Positions 56,575 to 64,000 of a stretch of DNA of 64,000 nt are shown here, piece by piece. Source of the DNA: Spirochaetia bacterium (GTDB taxonomy: Bacteria > Spirochaetota > Leptospiria > Turneriellales > JAOUOS01); assembly GCA_029880285.1 (NCBI GenBank), contig JAOUOS010000002.1:1-64000 (forward strand), in the 5' to 3' direction. How positions within the stretch are numbered: position 1 is the first letter of the stretch; each line of letters starts with the position of its first letter. The notes below the pieces were generated by a model that was given only the letters and a program-made list of their open reading frames with translations, did no database searches and was not told where the DNA came from. Both the position numbers and the translations under genes were made by a program.

Positions 56575-56760
56575 TTTTATATATAAATTTACATAATATT
56601 AAGAAAAACTTCTTTTTTTTATGAATGATTGTCTTCCAAGCAATGGCGGTTTTATTAATTTAAAGTCTTACACGTGAGGTCTTTTGGCTATCTTTCTAAA
56701 GTAAGTATGGTTTTTTTAAAGAAAATATAAAAAAAACTTGCCGGTTGGTTTAAAATAAAT

Positions 56761-56800
56761 TATTTTGTAGGTTAGTTAGCGTTCACTAACCTGCAAAATA
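56761..56800 (+). promoter_or_regulatory. Long palindromic operator overlapping the tetR promoter
   Basis: TATTTTGTAGGTTAGT (56761-56776) and ACTAACCTGCAAAATA (56785-56800) are inverted repeats with 15 of 16 matches around an 8-base centre. TTAGT-N8-ACTAA is the typical size of a TetR-family site. It covers the -10 box (TATTTT at 56761, 17 bases after TTGCCG at 56738) and reaches the start codon, so binding would block transcription: autorepression is expected. Confidence 0.8.
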
Positions 56801-57372
56801 TGACAACATTAAACAGAAAAGAAGAAATAATTCATGCCGCGTTAAACATTACGGCAGAAAAAGGAACACCAAACTTAACCATAGCCGAAATCGCCTCTAA
56901 AATAGGTATCTCTGACGCTGCCATTTACAAACATTTTAAATCTAAAAATGATATTTTAATGGCTTTAATTGATTTAATAGGCGATGGATTAACAGGTATT
57001 TTATCTGATAATACTGAAAAAAAACCCGAAGAACGACTGGTAAATATTTTAAAAAAACAGCTTCAATTAATAGAAAAAAATCCGGGTCTGCCCCGCCTCT
57101 TATTTTCAGATTATGTTCAGGTTCATGATAAGGCTCTTAAAGAAAAAATGCTGAAAATTATAATGAGCTACATTAACGGCATAAAAGCAATTTTAAAAGA
57201 CGGAATATCACAAAAATATTTTCGTGATGATTTAAACCCTAATGCGGCGGCCTATGCTTTTTTAGGGCTTATACAATCAAATATTATTGTATGGTCCTTA
57301 TCAGATTTTTCTTTTTCATTAACAAAAACACATTCAGATATTTGGCAGGTTTTATTAAAAGGATTAAAATAA
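56800..57372 (+). CDS. TetR/AcrR-family transcriptional regulator
   Basis: 190 aa. N-terminal HTH: KEEIIHAALNITAEKGTPNLTIAEIASKIGISDAAIYKHFKSKNDIL in its first 55 residues, the standard TetR pattern ending IYKHFKSK. The C-terminal helical part binds an unknown ligand. The operator at 56761-56800 touches its start codon, and no Shine-Dalgarno is visible just upstream, so other starts are hard to judge. It lies 22 bases before a His-rich exported protein, probably in the same transcript, which hints at a metal or envelope stress signal. Confidence 0.93.
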   Translation: MTTLNRKEEIIHAALNITAEKGTPNLTIAEIASKIGISDAAIYKHFKSKNDILMALIDLIGDGLTGILSDNTEKKPEERLVNILKKQLQLIEKNPGLPRLLFSDYVQVHDKALKEKMLKIIMSYINGIKAILKDGISQKYFRDDLNPNAAAYAFLGLIQSNIIVWSLSDFSFSLTKTHSDIWQVLLKGLK

Positions 57373-57394
57373 TAAGATTAAACAGGAGAAAACT

Positions 57395-57856
57395 ATGAAA
57401 AACTTGAAAAATAAAACAAAAATAATCGCGGCCTCTATTGTTTCAGCAGGAATGATATTGGCGGTTATACATCACCTGCATTCAGGACATGACCATTCTC
57501 ATGATCATAGCGCCCCAGCGGGAGAAATGACACTAAACGACGGTAAAAAATGGAAAGCCGATAACACAACAAAAAAACATATTTCGTCTATGCGCGAAAC
57601 AGTTGAAGGAGCAATAAAAAAAGAAAATTTATCTGCTGAAACGTATAAAAAAACCGGTGCGGCATTAAGTGATATTTTCAATCAAATACTTCAAGACTGT
57701 ACCATGACAGGAAGAGACCATGAAGAACTGCATAAGTTTTTAATGACATTGAATATAGAAATTGAAAACTTAAAAAAAGATGACCTTACAAAAGCAGAAG
57801 CTTCACTAAAAGAAGCAGACAATAAACTTTTGCTTTTTGATAAATATTTTGAGTAA
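57395..57856 (+). CDS. His-rich exported helical protein
   Basis: 153 aa. One TM or uncleaved signal (IIAASIVSAGMILAVI, about 9-25) is followed by HHLHSGHDHSHDHS (26-39), a strong candidate for Zn, Cu or Ni binding. The rest is helical (about 55-150), possibly a four-helix bundle, with one Cys (LQDCTMTGRDHEELHKF) near further His residues. I recognise no named family. AGGAG precedes ATG 57395. Its location next to a TetR regulator suggests metal-related periplasmic function; this is inference. Confidence 0.7.
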   Translation: MKNLKNKTKIIAASIVSAGMILAVIHHLHSGHDHSHDHSAPAGEMTLNDGKKWKADNTTKKHISSMRETVEGAIKKENLSAETYKKTGAALSDIFNQILQDCTMTGRDHEELHKFLMTLNIEIENLKKDDLTKAEASLKEADNKLLLFDKYFE

Positions 57857-57889
57857 AAATTAAATTCATTAAAACTTACTCCTTTCCTA

Positions 57890-57957
57890 TTTGCCTTGGC
57901 CGGGCAGTTTAAATAAATTGCCTAACTATAACAAAAAGACTGCCTGGCCATGGCAAA
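57890..57957. terminator. Bidirectional terminator-like hairpin
   Basis: Left arm 57890-57908 and right arm 57939-57957 are inverted repeats with 17 of 19 matches (TTTGCC...GGCAGT with ACTGCC...GGCAAA), enclosing 30 bases. It lies between the convergent His-rich and GGDEF genes, with TTTATTATT after the right arm. Shared termination is likely. Confidence 0.65.
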
Positions 57958-57961
57958 TTTA

Positions 57962-59551
57962 TTATTCATCACAGCAAACTTTGTTTTTACCCTGCGCTTT
58001 GGCCTTGTATAGATACTCATCTGCCTTTTTAATTAAAGATAACATATTTTTACTATCTTTCGGGTAAAGACTAAGACCGCAGCTAACAGTAACTTTTCGA
58101 TTATCAAACTTATGTGAAGCAATCATTGTAATTATACGATTTGCGTAATGTACAGCTTCTTTTTTATCAACCTCAGGAGCAATTATTAAAAATTCTTCGC
58201 CGCCAAACCTTCCTACGGTATCAGTTGAGCGCGCTGATTTTAAAAGTAAATCTGCTATTTCTTTTAATATTTTATTACCTTCAAGATGGCCAAATTCGTC
58301 ATTGTATGATTTAAAATTATCTACATCAATCATTAGAATTGAAAAAGTGAGCTTATATCGTTCTGACCGCAACATTTCTTTATTTAGTTCTTCCATTAAA
58401 TAACGGTGATTATATAATCCGGTAAGGCCGTCTACTATACTTAAACGGCGCATCTCTTCTATAGCCTTTACCCTTTCTATGGTAAGCGCGGCATATACGG
58501 TAAGAAGAGAGAAAAGAGAAATATCTTCAATTCTTGTCTTTTTAATTTTAAAATCACACGCAAAAATAACACCAACAATACGTCCATCTACGGTCAAAGA
58601 AGAAACTAATACTGATTTAACGCCTTCTTCTAAAAGTTTCGGAGCCGGCTTATCATAATTGTTTAAATCATTTATATACAAGGGATATGATTGATTAAAA
58701 ACTGAATTTATAAGCCCGCCCTTAGATATTGACCATCTATCTTTTTTTCTAAATTTATCAGTGAATCCTTTTGATGCAATTAGTTTTAAATCTTCTGTTT
58801 TTTCATCAAAAATAGCTAGACACCCAGCAGGCATGTTTGTTAATTTTGTCGCGTAGTCAACTATAGCGAAACCCGCGTCTTTCATGCTGTCTATATTCTC
58901 AATAATTAAACCCAGATGATAAAGATTTTCATGTTCTTTCAACATCTTTTCTTTTTCTTCATACCGCTTTCTTCTTTCTTCAGCCAGCTTCCACATTAAA
59001 TTAGCCGCGAGACCGCCCATAATTTCGGTCTTTTCAGATTTAATTTGTTTAAGCTCTTCAAAAACCATCCTATTACCGGTTACATCAATCACCAACTCTA
59101 TGTCATCTGTTAATAAATCGCGGTATTTGGTATAAATAGGAACTTTAAGCCGTTTGGCCAAGAAAATACCATTGGCCATCGGGTTTAGATCAGCAACACC
59201 AACAATGTTTATAATACTATTATCTTTAAGCATTTCAAGAATCGCGCTACCGCCCCTGCCGCAACCAACAATAGCTACATTATGTTTTTCTTCTGTTTCG
59301 CTAAGTGTCTTTTTATTGTTTTCTTTTATTTTACCTGATTTTTGGGCCCATTCAATAGCGTCATCAATTGATTCGACTTTTAATTTTTTTACGATATTTT
59401 CAAAATGATAATTTACGGCAGTATTAGATTTGTGTATTAATATACTTATTTCGTTTTCAGTTCTACCTTCATAAAGCCATCTTAAAATATCAATTTCTGT
59501 ACTATCAAGAATTTTTGCGGTTTTTTTAGATTTTTTTGAATTACTGTTCAT
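57962..59551 (-). CDS. LuxR HTH-Rossmann-GAF-GGDEF protein (unusual diguanylate cyclase)
   Basis: 529 aa, cytoplasmic. A LuxR-type HTH comes first (about 14-72: LDSTEIDILRWLYEGRTENEISILIHKS, VNYHFENIVKKL). A Rossmann NAD(P)-binding domain follows (about 90-195: VAIVGCGRGGSAILEML, VVGVADLNPMANGI-like, IDVTGNRMVFEEL). Next is a GAF domain (about 210-360) and a GGDEF domain (about 365-529) with DGLTGLYNHRYLM, MIDVDNFKSYNDEFGHLEGNKIL and active-site RFGGEEF. It could link redox cofactor state to c-di-GMP and DNA binding. The Rossmann GxGxxG is intact as GCGRGG. The HTH may serve a role other than DNA binding. No operon partner. Confidence 0.88.
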   Translation of the reverse strand: MNSNSKKSKKTAKILDSTEIDILRWLYEGRTENEISILIHKSNTAVNYHFENIVKKLKVESIDDAIEWAQKSGKIKENNKKTLSETEEKHNVAIVGCGRGGSAILEMLKDNSIINIVGVADLNPMANGIFLAKRLKVPIYTKYRDLLTDDIELVIDVTGNRMVFEELKQIKSEKTEIMGGLAANLMWKLAEERRKRYEEKEKMLKEHENLYHLGLIIENIDSMKDAGFAIVDYATKLTNMPAGCLAIFDEKTEDLKLIASKGFTDKFRKKDRWSISKGGLINSVFNQSYPLYINDLNNYDKPAPKLLEEGVKSVLVSSLTVDGRIVGVIFACDFKIKKTRIEDISLFSLLTVYAALTIERVKAIEEMRRLSIVDGLTGLYNHRYLMEELNKEMLRSERYKLTFSILMIDVDNFKSYNDEFGHLEGNKILKEIADLLLKSARSTDTVGRFGGEEFLIIAPEVDKKEAVHYANRIITMIASHKFDNRKVTVSCGLSLYPKDSKNMLSLIKKADEYLYKAKAQGKNKVCCDE

Positions 59552-59875
59552 TTATCAAGAAAAAATACATCGTACATAACCCAGACTATATTATTTCTTC
59601 AAAATGTAAATTATTTTGAAACATTATTGAAGTAGCCTATAAAAAAACATTTATAAAATTGACAAATATCAATAAATTTGTAACGCAATATTAATTTTAG
59701 ATAGATACCCATTTATAAGTTAGATGTCTATATCAACCGCACTATTATTTTGGGTGTGAGTTCAAAAAAAATAGGGAAAATAAATAACTTTTCAAACGGC
59801 GACCCTATTATTTTTATAATAAAAATACTTTATTTTAATTGACACAGAAGCTGATTTTTTTATTTATTTATCTTT
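59552..59875. other. Divergent intergenic region with inverted repeats
   Basis: No gene is supported. It separates the LuxR-GGDEF gene (minus) from the membrane protein gene (plus). A perfect inverted repeat TTCAAAAT (59598-59605)/ATTTTGAA (59613-59620) with a 7-base spacer lies about 50 bases before the minus-strand gene and may be an operator. A weaker one, ACAAAT (59662-59667)/ATTTGT (59676-59681), follows TTGACA at 59659. The plus-strand promoter is at 59839. Confidence 0.4.
59839..59866 (+). promoter_or_regulatory. Promoter of the membrane protein/AraC operon
   Basis: A consensus TTGACA (59839-59844) is followed after 16 bases by TATTTA (59861-59866). Transcription should begin near 59873, only a few bases before ATG 59876, so the mRNA may be leaderless or nearly so. 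Confidence 0.5.
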
Positions 59876-60892
59876 ATGAATATAATGAATAATCAGACTT
59901 TAAGTTTTCGTCAATTAGTATTAATTATCTTTTTACCTCTTGCTGTTATTTTTTTTATAATCGCTCTGTTAAAAACACAAGCTGAAAAACAATATATTGA
60001 TACTTTATCAACCGCGGCAACTTATGATTTACTTTTCACTATCCCCTTTGTTTACTTTCTTTTAATTCGAAAAACAACAATTTCAAATTTTACTGTAATA
60101 CCAGTTTTTATTTTAATGATGTCAATAGCGTCTTTCATTGTACCACCAGAACATTCTATACATTTAATTATTATTAAAAATTATTTTTTTCCTATTATTG
60201 AAACAGTTTTTATTGTTTTTATTATTACAAAAACAGTAAAACAAATACGCATCTTTAAACAAAAAAAACTTGTTTCACAAGATACATTTTCGATTTTAAA
60301 AGAAACATTAAACTATTTGCTACCAAAAACTGTAGCGAATATTTTTCAACTGGAACTTGGCGTTATTTATTTCGCTCTTTTCAAATGGCGAACTAAAAAA
60401 TCGTTATTAACTTTTACATACCATAAAAATGGAATACTATCTATTCTTGGTGTACTAATATTTATGATATTTATTGAAACCTTTGTTATGCACATCTTAC
60501 TAATAAGATGGAACATTTATGCCGCGTGGATTTTTACATCTATAAGTATCTACAGCGCTTTTCAAATTTTCGGTCTTATAAAATCTTTAATAACTTATCC
60601 CGTTAAAATTCAAAAAGACAGCCTTATATTACGCTATGGCTTTTTAAGAGAAAGTATAATTTTATTAGATCAAATTCAAAAAGTAGAATTCACGTCATCT
60701 GAAATATCAAAAAATAAAGAGATAAAAATATTTTCGCCTTTTGATACGTTTGAATCGCCTAATATTATCATTCATTTGAAAAACGAAAACACTATAAATA
60801 CCTTATGGAACAAACCCATTAAATATAAATCTTTAGCAATATATATTGATGATAAAAATAATTTTATAAATACTTTAAATAAATATGTTTAA
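59876..60892 (+). CDS. Polytopic membrane protein with cytoplasmic β-rich C-terminal domain
   Basis: 338 aa. About six or seven TM helices fill residues 15-245 (for example LVLIIFLPLAVIFFIIALL, LLFTIPFVYFLLI, LSILGVLIFMIFIETFVMHILLI). The C-terminal 90 residues (ILRYGFLRESIILLDQIQKVEF, NIIIHLKNENTINTLW) resemble a bacterial PH-like domain, tentatively. No named family is recognised. A second Met at 59885 is an alternative start. It overlaps the AraC-type gene by 8 bases, so the two are surely coupled and may act as a sensor pair. Confidence 0.7.
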   Translation: MNIMNNQTLSFRQLVLIIFLPLAVIFFIIALLKTQAEKQYIDTLSTAATYDLLFTIPFVYFLLIRKTTISNFTVIPVFILMMSIASFIVPPEHSIHLIIIKNYFFPIIETVFIVFIITKTVKQIRIFKQKKLVSQDTFSILKETLNYLLPKTVANIFQLELGVIYFALFKWRTKKSLLTFTYHKNGILSILGVLIFMIFIETFVMHILLIRWNIYAAWIFTSISIYSAFQIFGLIKSLITYPVKIQKDSLILRYGFLRESIILLDQIQKVEFTSSEISKNKEIKIFSPFDTFESPNIIIHLKNENTINTLWNKPIKYKSLAIYIDDKNNFINTLNKYV

Positions 60893-61970
60893 TATTTCAA
60901 CTAGTTTCATCTTTTTTTCGGCGGGATTCGCACTTATTTTATCCATGGGACAGCTTATTAAGCCATTAAATATAAAAAATTATATTTTATCGGGTTTTTT
61001 ATTCTCATTAAGCATGGGAATGTTTTACATGGGAATTATTGATTCGGGATTAATACAGGTACATCCGCACTTTCTTTTTTCTTTTTTTCCATTTCCTTTT
61101 CTTTTAGGCCCTCTTGGATATATGTATGTAAGCCTTTTGTCTAATGAAAATTTCACATTACAAAAAAACAATTATATTCACTTTCTGCCTTTCTTTGCTT
61201 CTATTTTCATTGGATACCAATACTGGAGCATGCCCTTAAGCACAAAAATAGAAGTAATTCAAATTTTATTATATTCAGGAGTATTTACCCAGCATCATTT
61301 CATAATTTTAATTCCCATGCTTTCAGTTTCAATATATCTTATCTATGTTATTTTTGACCTAAACCCTTTGATTAAAATGAAAAATAAAAGAGTTCAATTT
61401 TTACTGGGATTGGTTATTTTATGGGTAATTGCTGTGTCTTCATCTATTTATTCAATAGCAATGGGTAATTCAAAAAATTTTAAAATTGTAGGTATCGCGT
61501 GCGGTTTATCGGTAATTTATTTATATTTCATATCGCAAAGAGAACCCGATTTTTTACTAACCTTCGGTAGTGAAGTTAATAGAAAAAGGTATGAACGTTC
61601 ACTGCTCACGAAAATTAACATTAAAGAATTTGAAAAAAGGCTTAATATTCTTATCAATAACCAAACCTGCCTTGATCCTGAACTTACGCTCTCAAAAATG
61701 GCAAAGTTGCTGAACATTAGCTCCCACCAGTTGTCGGAATATTTAAATGAACATAAAAATATGAATTTTCATACTTTTATTAACCAAAATAGAATAGCGT
61801 ACGCGCAAAACGAGCTTTTAAAAAACAAAGATAAAACTATTTTATCCATTGCTTTTGACTGTGGATTTAACAGTCTTTCATCTTTTAACGCCGCTTTTCA
61901 AAAAGAAACAGGCTTAAGTCCGTCTTTATATAGAAAAAACTCTATTGGCCCGCTATTACATATTACTTAA
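60885..61970 (+). CDS. Membrane-bound AraC-family transcriptional regulator
   Basis: 361 aa. Residues 1-215 contain about seven TM helices (FIFFSAGFALILSMGQLI, FLLGLVILWVIAVSSSIYSI and others). The C-terminal AraC HTH pair is about 255-352: LTLSKMAKLLNISSHQLSEYLNEHKNMNFHTFINQNRI in sections, then TILSIAFDCGFNSLSSFNAAFQKETGLSPSLYRK, the signature second HTH. DNA binding directly from the membrane is implied. It probably senses a membrane or periplasmic cue, perhaps with the preceding protein. Its end overlaps the convergent lipoprotein gene by 15 bases. Confidence 0.9.
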   Translation: MFNISTSFIFFSAGFALILSMGQLIKPLNIKNYILSGFLFSLSMGMFYMGIIDSGLIQVHPHFLFSFFPFPFLLGPLGYMYVSLLSNENFTLQKNNYIHFLPFFASIFIGYQYWSMPLSTKIEVIQILLYSGVFTQHHFIILIPMLSVSIYLIYVIFDLNPLIKMKNKRVQFLLGLVILWVIAVSSSIYSIAMGNSKNFKIVGIACGLSVIYLYFISQREPDFLLTFGSEVNRKRYERSLLTKINIKEFEKRLNILINNQTCLDPELTLSKMAKLLNISSHQLSEYLNEHKNMNFHTFINQNRIAYAQNELLKNKDKTILSIAFDCGFNSLSSFNAAFQKETGLSPSLYRKNSIGPLLHIT

Positions 61971-62324
61971 GATTTCTTCTAATCTTTTCTCAAGAAATTC
62001 CCTGTCATATTTTTCATCAGGAAAATCAGATTCAAATAATAATAGAATATTTTTACCTACTGCTTCTTCTCTTGCTAAAGCAGGCAAATAAGCATATACT
62101 TTCACTGAGCTTGAATCTGAGATAAAATAAAGCTTAACCTGCGTTCCCGCTTTCATTGTTTTATTGTTGCCTATATCTATCTCTTTTTTTAACACATAGG
62201 TAGCGGCATATTTTTCAGAAAAATAATTTAGCTCTTCTCTCTTAACAAATCTTCCCGAACAAAAAGAAAAAATTGTAAAGACAATGAAAACTCCGGCAAA
62301 AATTGTAATTTTTTTATCATTCAT
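61956..62324 (-). CDS. Small lipoprotein of unknown function
   Basis: 122 aa. The signal peptide ITIFAGVFIVFTIFSFC has a lipobox with Cys22. The mature part has β-strands (AATYVLKKEIDIGNNKTMKAGTQVKLYFISDSSSVKVYAYL in parts) then acidic helices ending EFLEKRLEEILSNM. It could be an SH3-like domain plus helix. No family recognised. It stands alone, divergent from comM, its 3' end overlapping the AraC gene. Confidence 0.7.
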   Translation of the reverse strand: MNDKKITIFAGVFIVFTIFSFCSGRFVKREELNYFSEKYAATYVLKKEIDIGNNKTMKAGTQVKLYFISDSSSVKVYAYLPALAREEAVGKNILLLFESDFPDEKYDREFLEKRLEEILSNM

Positions 62325-62402
62325 TCATCCATATTTAATTTTTTTTTGAATTAGACAACCTTTTTGCGGTATAAAATAAAAAAAAGGGGGTATTACATTA
62401 AT

Positions 62403-63932
62403 ATGAAAGTAGGTAAAGCATACACGGCAAGCGTTATGGGTTTTAACACTATCGCGGTTCAGGCAGAAGCTGATATTCTACCGGGCAGTATGTATATGCA
62501 GATTGTAGGCTTAGCTGACAGTTCGGTAAAAGAATCAAAAGAAAGAATACGATCTGCCATTGTCAACAGCGGATATCACTATCCGGTAAAACAAATTGTT
62601 ATTAATTTAGCTCCTAATGAAATTCAAAAAGAAGGCGGATTAATAGAATTTGCCGCTGCGGTTGCCATTTTATCAGCATCAGGGCAGATAAATAATGAAA
62701 TATTAAATGATAAGATGTTTTTAGGGGCACTGTCTCTTGACGGAGTTCTTCAATCTTCAACAGGAATAATGGCGGCCGCCATTTTAGCAAGAAAACTGCC
62801 CTTTATAAATTCAGTTGTTGCGCCCGCTGATTCTTTAAGAGAAATCGGATGTATTCCCGATTTAACAGTTTATCCTCTAAGAAATCTTGAAGAACTAAAA
62901 AACCTTGAAACAAATTTAATACAACCCCATAAAGACGGCATATTCATCCCTAAAAGCCAGACTTTTTCTATTGATATGAGACAAATTAGGGGCCAGCAAA
63001 AAGCTAAAAAAGGTATTTGTTATTCATTATTAGGCAAACACCATTCATTGATCATGGGCTCACCGGGAACAGGAAAAACAATGCTTGCGAGAGCTTCTGA
63101 AGGTCTTCTTCCCAATTTAACTCTCGACGAAGCTCTTGAAATAACCAAAATATATTCCATATCTGGTTTAAGCACAGGCAGCCTCGTGCAATCGCGTCCT
63201 TTTAGATCACCGCATCATACCACTTCTGATGTAGCCCTTGTTGGCGGGGGCAGTTATCCCATGCCCGGCGAAATATCGCTCTCTCATCGGGGAGTTTTAT
63301 TTTTAGACGAGTTGTTAGAATTTGATACCTCAAGCCTTCAGGCCTTAAGGGAACCTCTTGAAGAAAAAAAAATAACAATCAGCAGGGCAAAAGGAGCGTT
63401 TACTTTTCCCGCTGATTTTATTTTTCTTGGAGCCGCAAACCCCTGCCGCTGCGGGTATATTTTTTCATTAAAAAGAAAATGTTCCTGCCGTTTAACCCAA
63501 GTTCGTCATCTTTACAGAAAAATAATTGGTCCTTTTCTTGACAGAATTTCACTTGAAATAGAATCAATAGAAGAAACTTCTAATCTATTTTTAATAGATA
63601 CAAATGAAAAAAACACGGCGTGGTATCGTGAAAAAATTATTGAAGCCAGAAACAGAATGTTTCATAGGAACAAAGGAAGATATAATATTGAACTTACAGC
63701 TGAAGAAATATTTAAAATCATTAAGAATTTGAATAATTGGGAAAAAATTGCCAGAGAATTCAGCGAAAAATTAGAACTAAGCCACAGAGGTTTAATTCAT
63801 TCTTTAAGATTAGCCTTGACAATTCAAGATTTTTATGAAAAAGATAAACTTACTGAAGATATTTTATTAGAGGCTTTTAGTTACCGTGTTTTTGGCCGAT
63901 TAAGAGCAATGGCTGAAGAATTAATCGCATAA
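62403..63932 (+). CDS. comM: YifB/ComM-family Mg-chelatase-like ATPase
   Basis: 509 aa. The N-terminal Lon-S5-like domain is about 1-175 (GKAYTASVMGFNTIAVQAEADI, VGLADSSVKESKERIRSAIVNSG). The AAA+ core has Walker A LIMGSPGTGKTMLAR and Walker B GVLFLDELLEF, with RSPHHTTSDVALVGGG and ANPCRCGY. The C-terminal part has SHRGLIHSLRLALTIQDF. ComM is a helicase that promotes branch migration in natural transformation. ATG 62403 follows AAAGGGGG at 62383-62390; a TTG at 62364 in frame is upstream of that site and is rejected. Confidence 0.94.
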   Translation: MKVGKAYTASVMGFNTIAVQAEADILPGSMYMQIVGLADSSVKESKERIRSAIVNSGYHYPVKQIVINLAPNEIQKEGGLIEFAAAVAILSASGQINNEILNDKMFLGALSLDGVLQSSTGIMAAAILARKLPFINSVVAPADSLREIGCIPDLTVYPLRNLEELKNLETNLIQPHKDGIFIPKSQTFSIDMRQIRGQQKAKKGICYSLLGKHHSLIMGSPGTGKTMLARASEGLLPNLTLDEALEITKIYSISGLSTGSLVQSRPFRSPHHTTSDVALVGGGSYPMPGEISLSHRGVLFLDELLEFDTSSLQALREPLEEKKITISRAKGAFTFPADFIFLGAANPCRCGYIFSLKRKCSCRLTQVRHLYRKIIGPFLDRISLEIESIEETSNLFLIDTNEKNTAWYREKIIEARNRMFHRNKGRYNIELTAEEIFKIIKNLNNWEKIAREFSEKLELSHRGLIHSLRLALTIQDFYEKDKLTEDILLEAFSYRVFGRLRAMAEELIA

Positions 63933-63952
63933 AATTTATTAAAAGCCTCTTT

Positions 63953-64000
63953 ATGAAAAAAATGCTTATTTTAATAAAAAATGAGTTAATTCTGAAGCTA
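63953..64000 (+). CDS. Possible start of the next gene (partial at right edge)
   Basis: From ATG 63953 a frame is open to the window edge and encodes 16 residues (MKKMLILIKNELILKL), 20 bases after comM. There is a weak AAAAG upstream. Too short to identify; a dprA-type gene often neighbours comM, but nothing here shows that. Confidence 0.35.
   Translation, partial: MKKMLILIKNELILKL

Overview
The window is AT-rich, gene-dense chromosomal DNA from a motile or chemotactic Gram-negative bacterium. I see no rRNA, tRNA, CRISPR array, intact transposase or phage gene. Several proteins start with lipoprotein signal peptides whose lipoboxes end in Cys after F/Y/N/Q. Other clues are pre-peptidase (EPND) lipoproteins, paired CheX phosphatases, a short EF-Ts and many PAS/GAF kinases. 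Together these suggest a spirochaete-like organism (Spirochaetota or a relative). That placement is an inference; no marker read by eye proves it.

Layout. 1-8.5 kb: a membrane hybrid histidine kinase, a NarL-type response regulator overlapping its NarX-type kinase, and a second large soluble NarX-type kinase. 8.7-20.3 kb: a receiver-EAL phosphodiesterase, then a long chemotaxis operon: ParA-like ATPase, extended CheW, dCache MCP, CheA without Hpt, Hpt-CheW fusion, CheY, two CheX and NIT-domain MCP. A strong terminator closes it. The EAL gene and the operon each carry a nearly identical 44-bp element ending in the -35 box. 20.3-29.3 kb: rimI-like acetyltransferase with two small exported proteins, then (minus strand) hfq-SPFH protein-manC, then valS, fabZ-fabG-acpP and rnc. 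29.3-36 kb (minus strand): rpsB-tsf-pyrH-frr-uppS-cdsA-dxr-proB. 36-49.6 kb: envelope proteins (EPND lipoprotein, a ten-repeat Ig-like lipoprotein of 1601 aa and others), a receiver-kinase and a membrane GGDEF operon. 49.7-52.8 kb: receiver-GGDEF, STAS-like protein and a HisKA_2 kinase, followed by an in-frame deletion remnant of a second receiver-GGDEF gene. 52.9-64 kb: murC-murD, pirin, a TetR regulator with a long palindromic operator and a His-rich exported protein, a LuxR-Rossmann-GAF-GGDEF protein, a membrane protein with a membrane-bound AraC regulator, a small lipoprotein and comM.

How the genes work together. Cyclic di-GMP and phosphorelay genes dominate: one EAL, three intact GGDEF proteins, remnants of a GGDEF and an HD-GYP gene, and five intact histidine kinases besides CheA. 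The chemotaxis operon appears to use a split CheA: the phosphoryl-accepting Hpt domain sits on a CheW fusion, and the kinase core is a separate protein. Dephosphorylation would be by CheX. No cheR or cheB lies in the window, but one MCP ends in a flexible repeat tail and a CheR-docking-type pentapeptide. Housekeeping genes (translation, fatty acid, isoprenoid, phospholipid and peptidoglycan synthesis) form compact operons between the accessory blocks.
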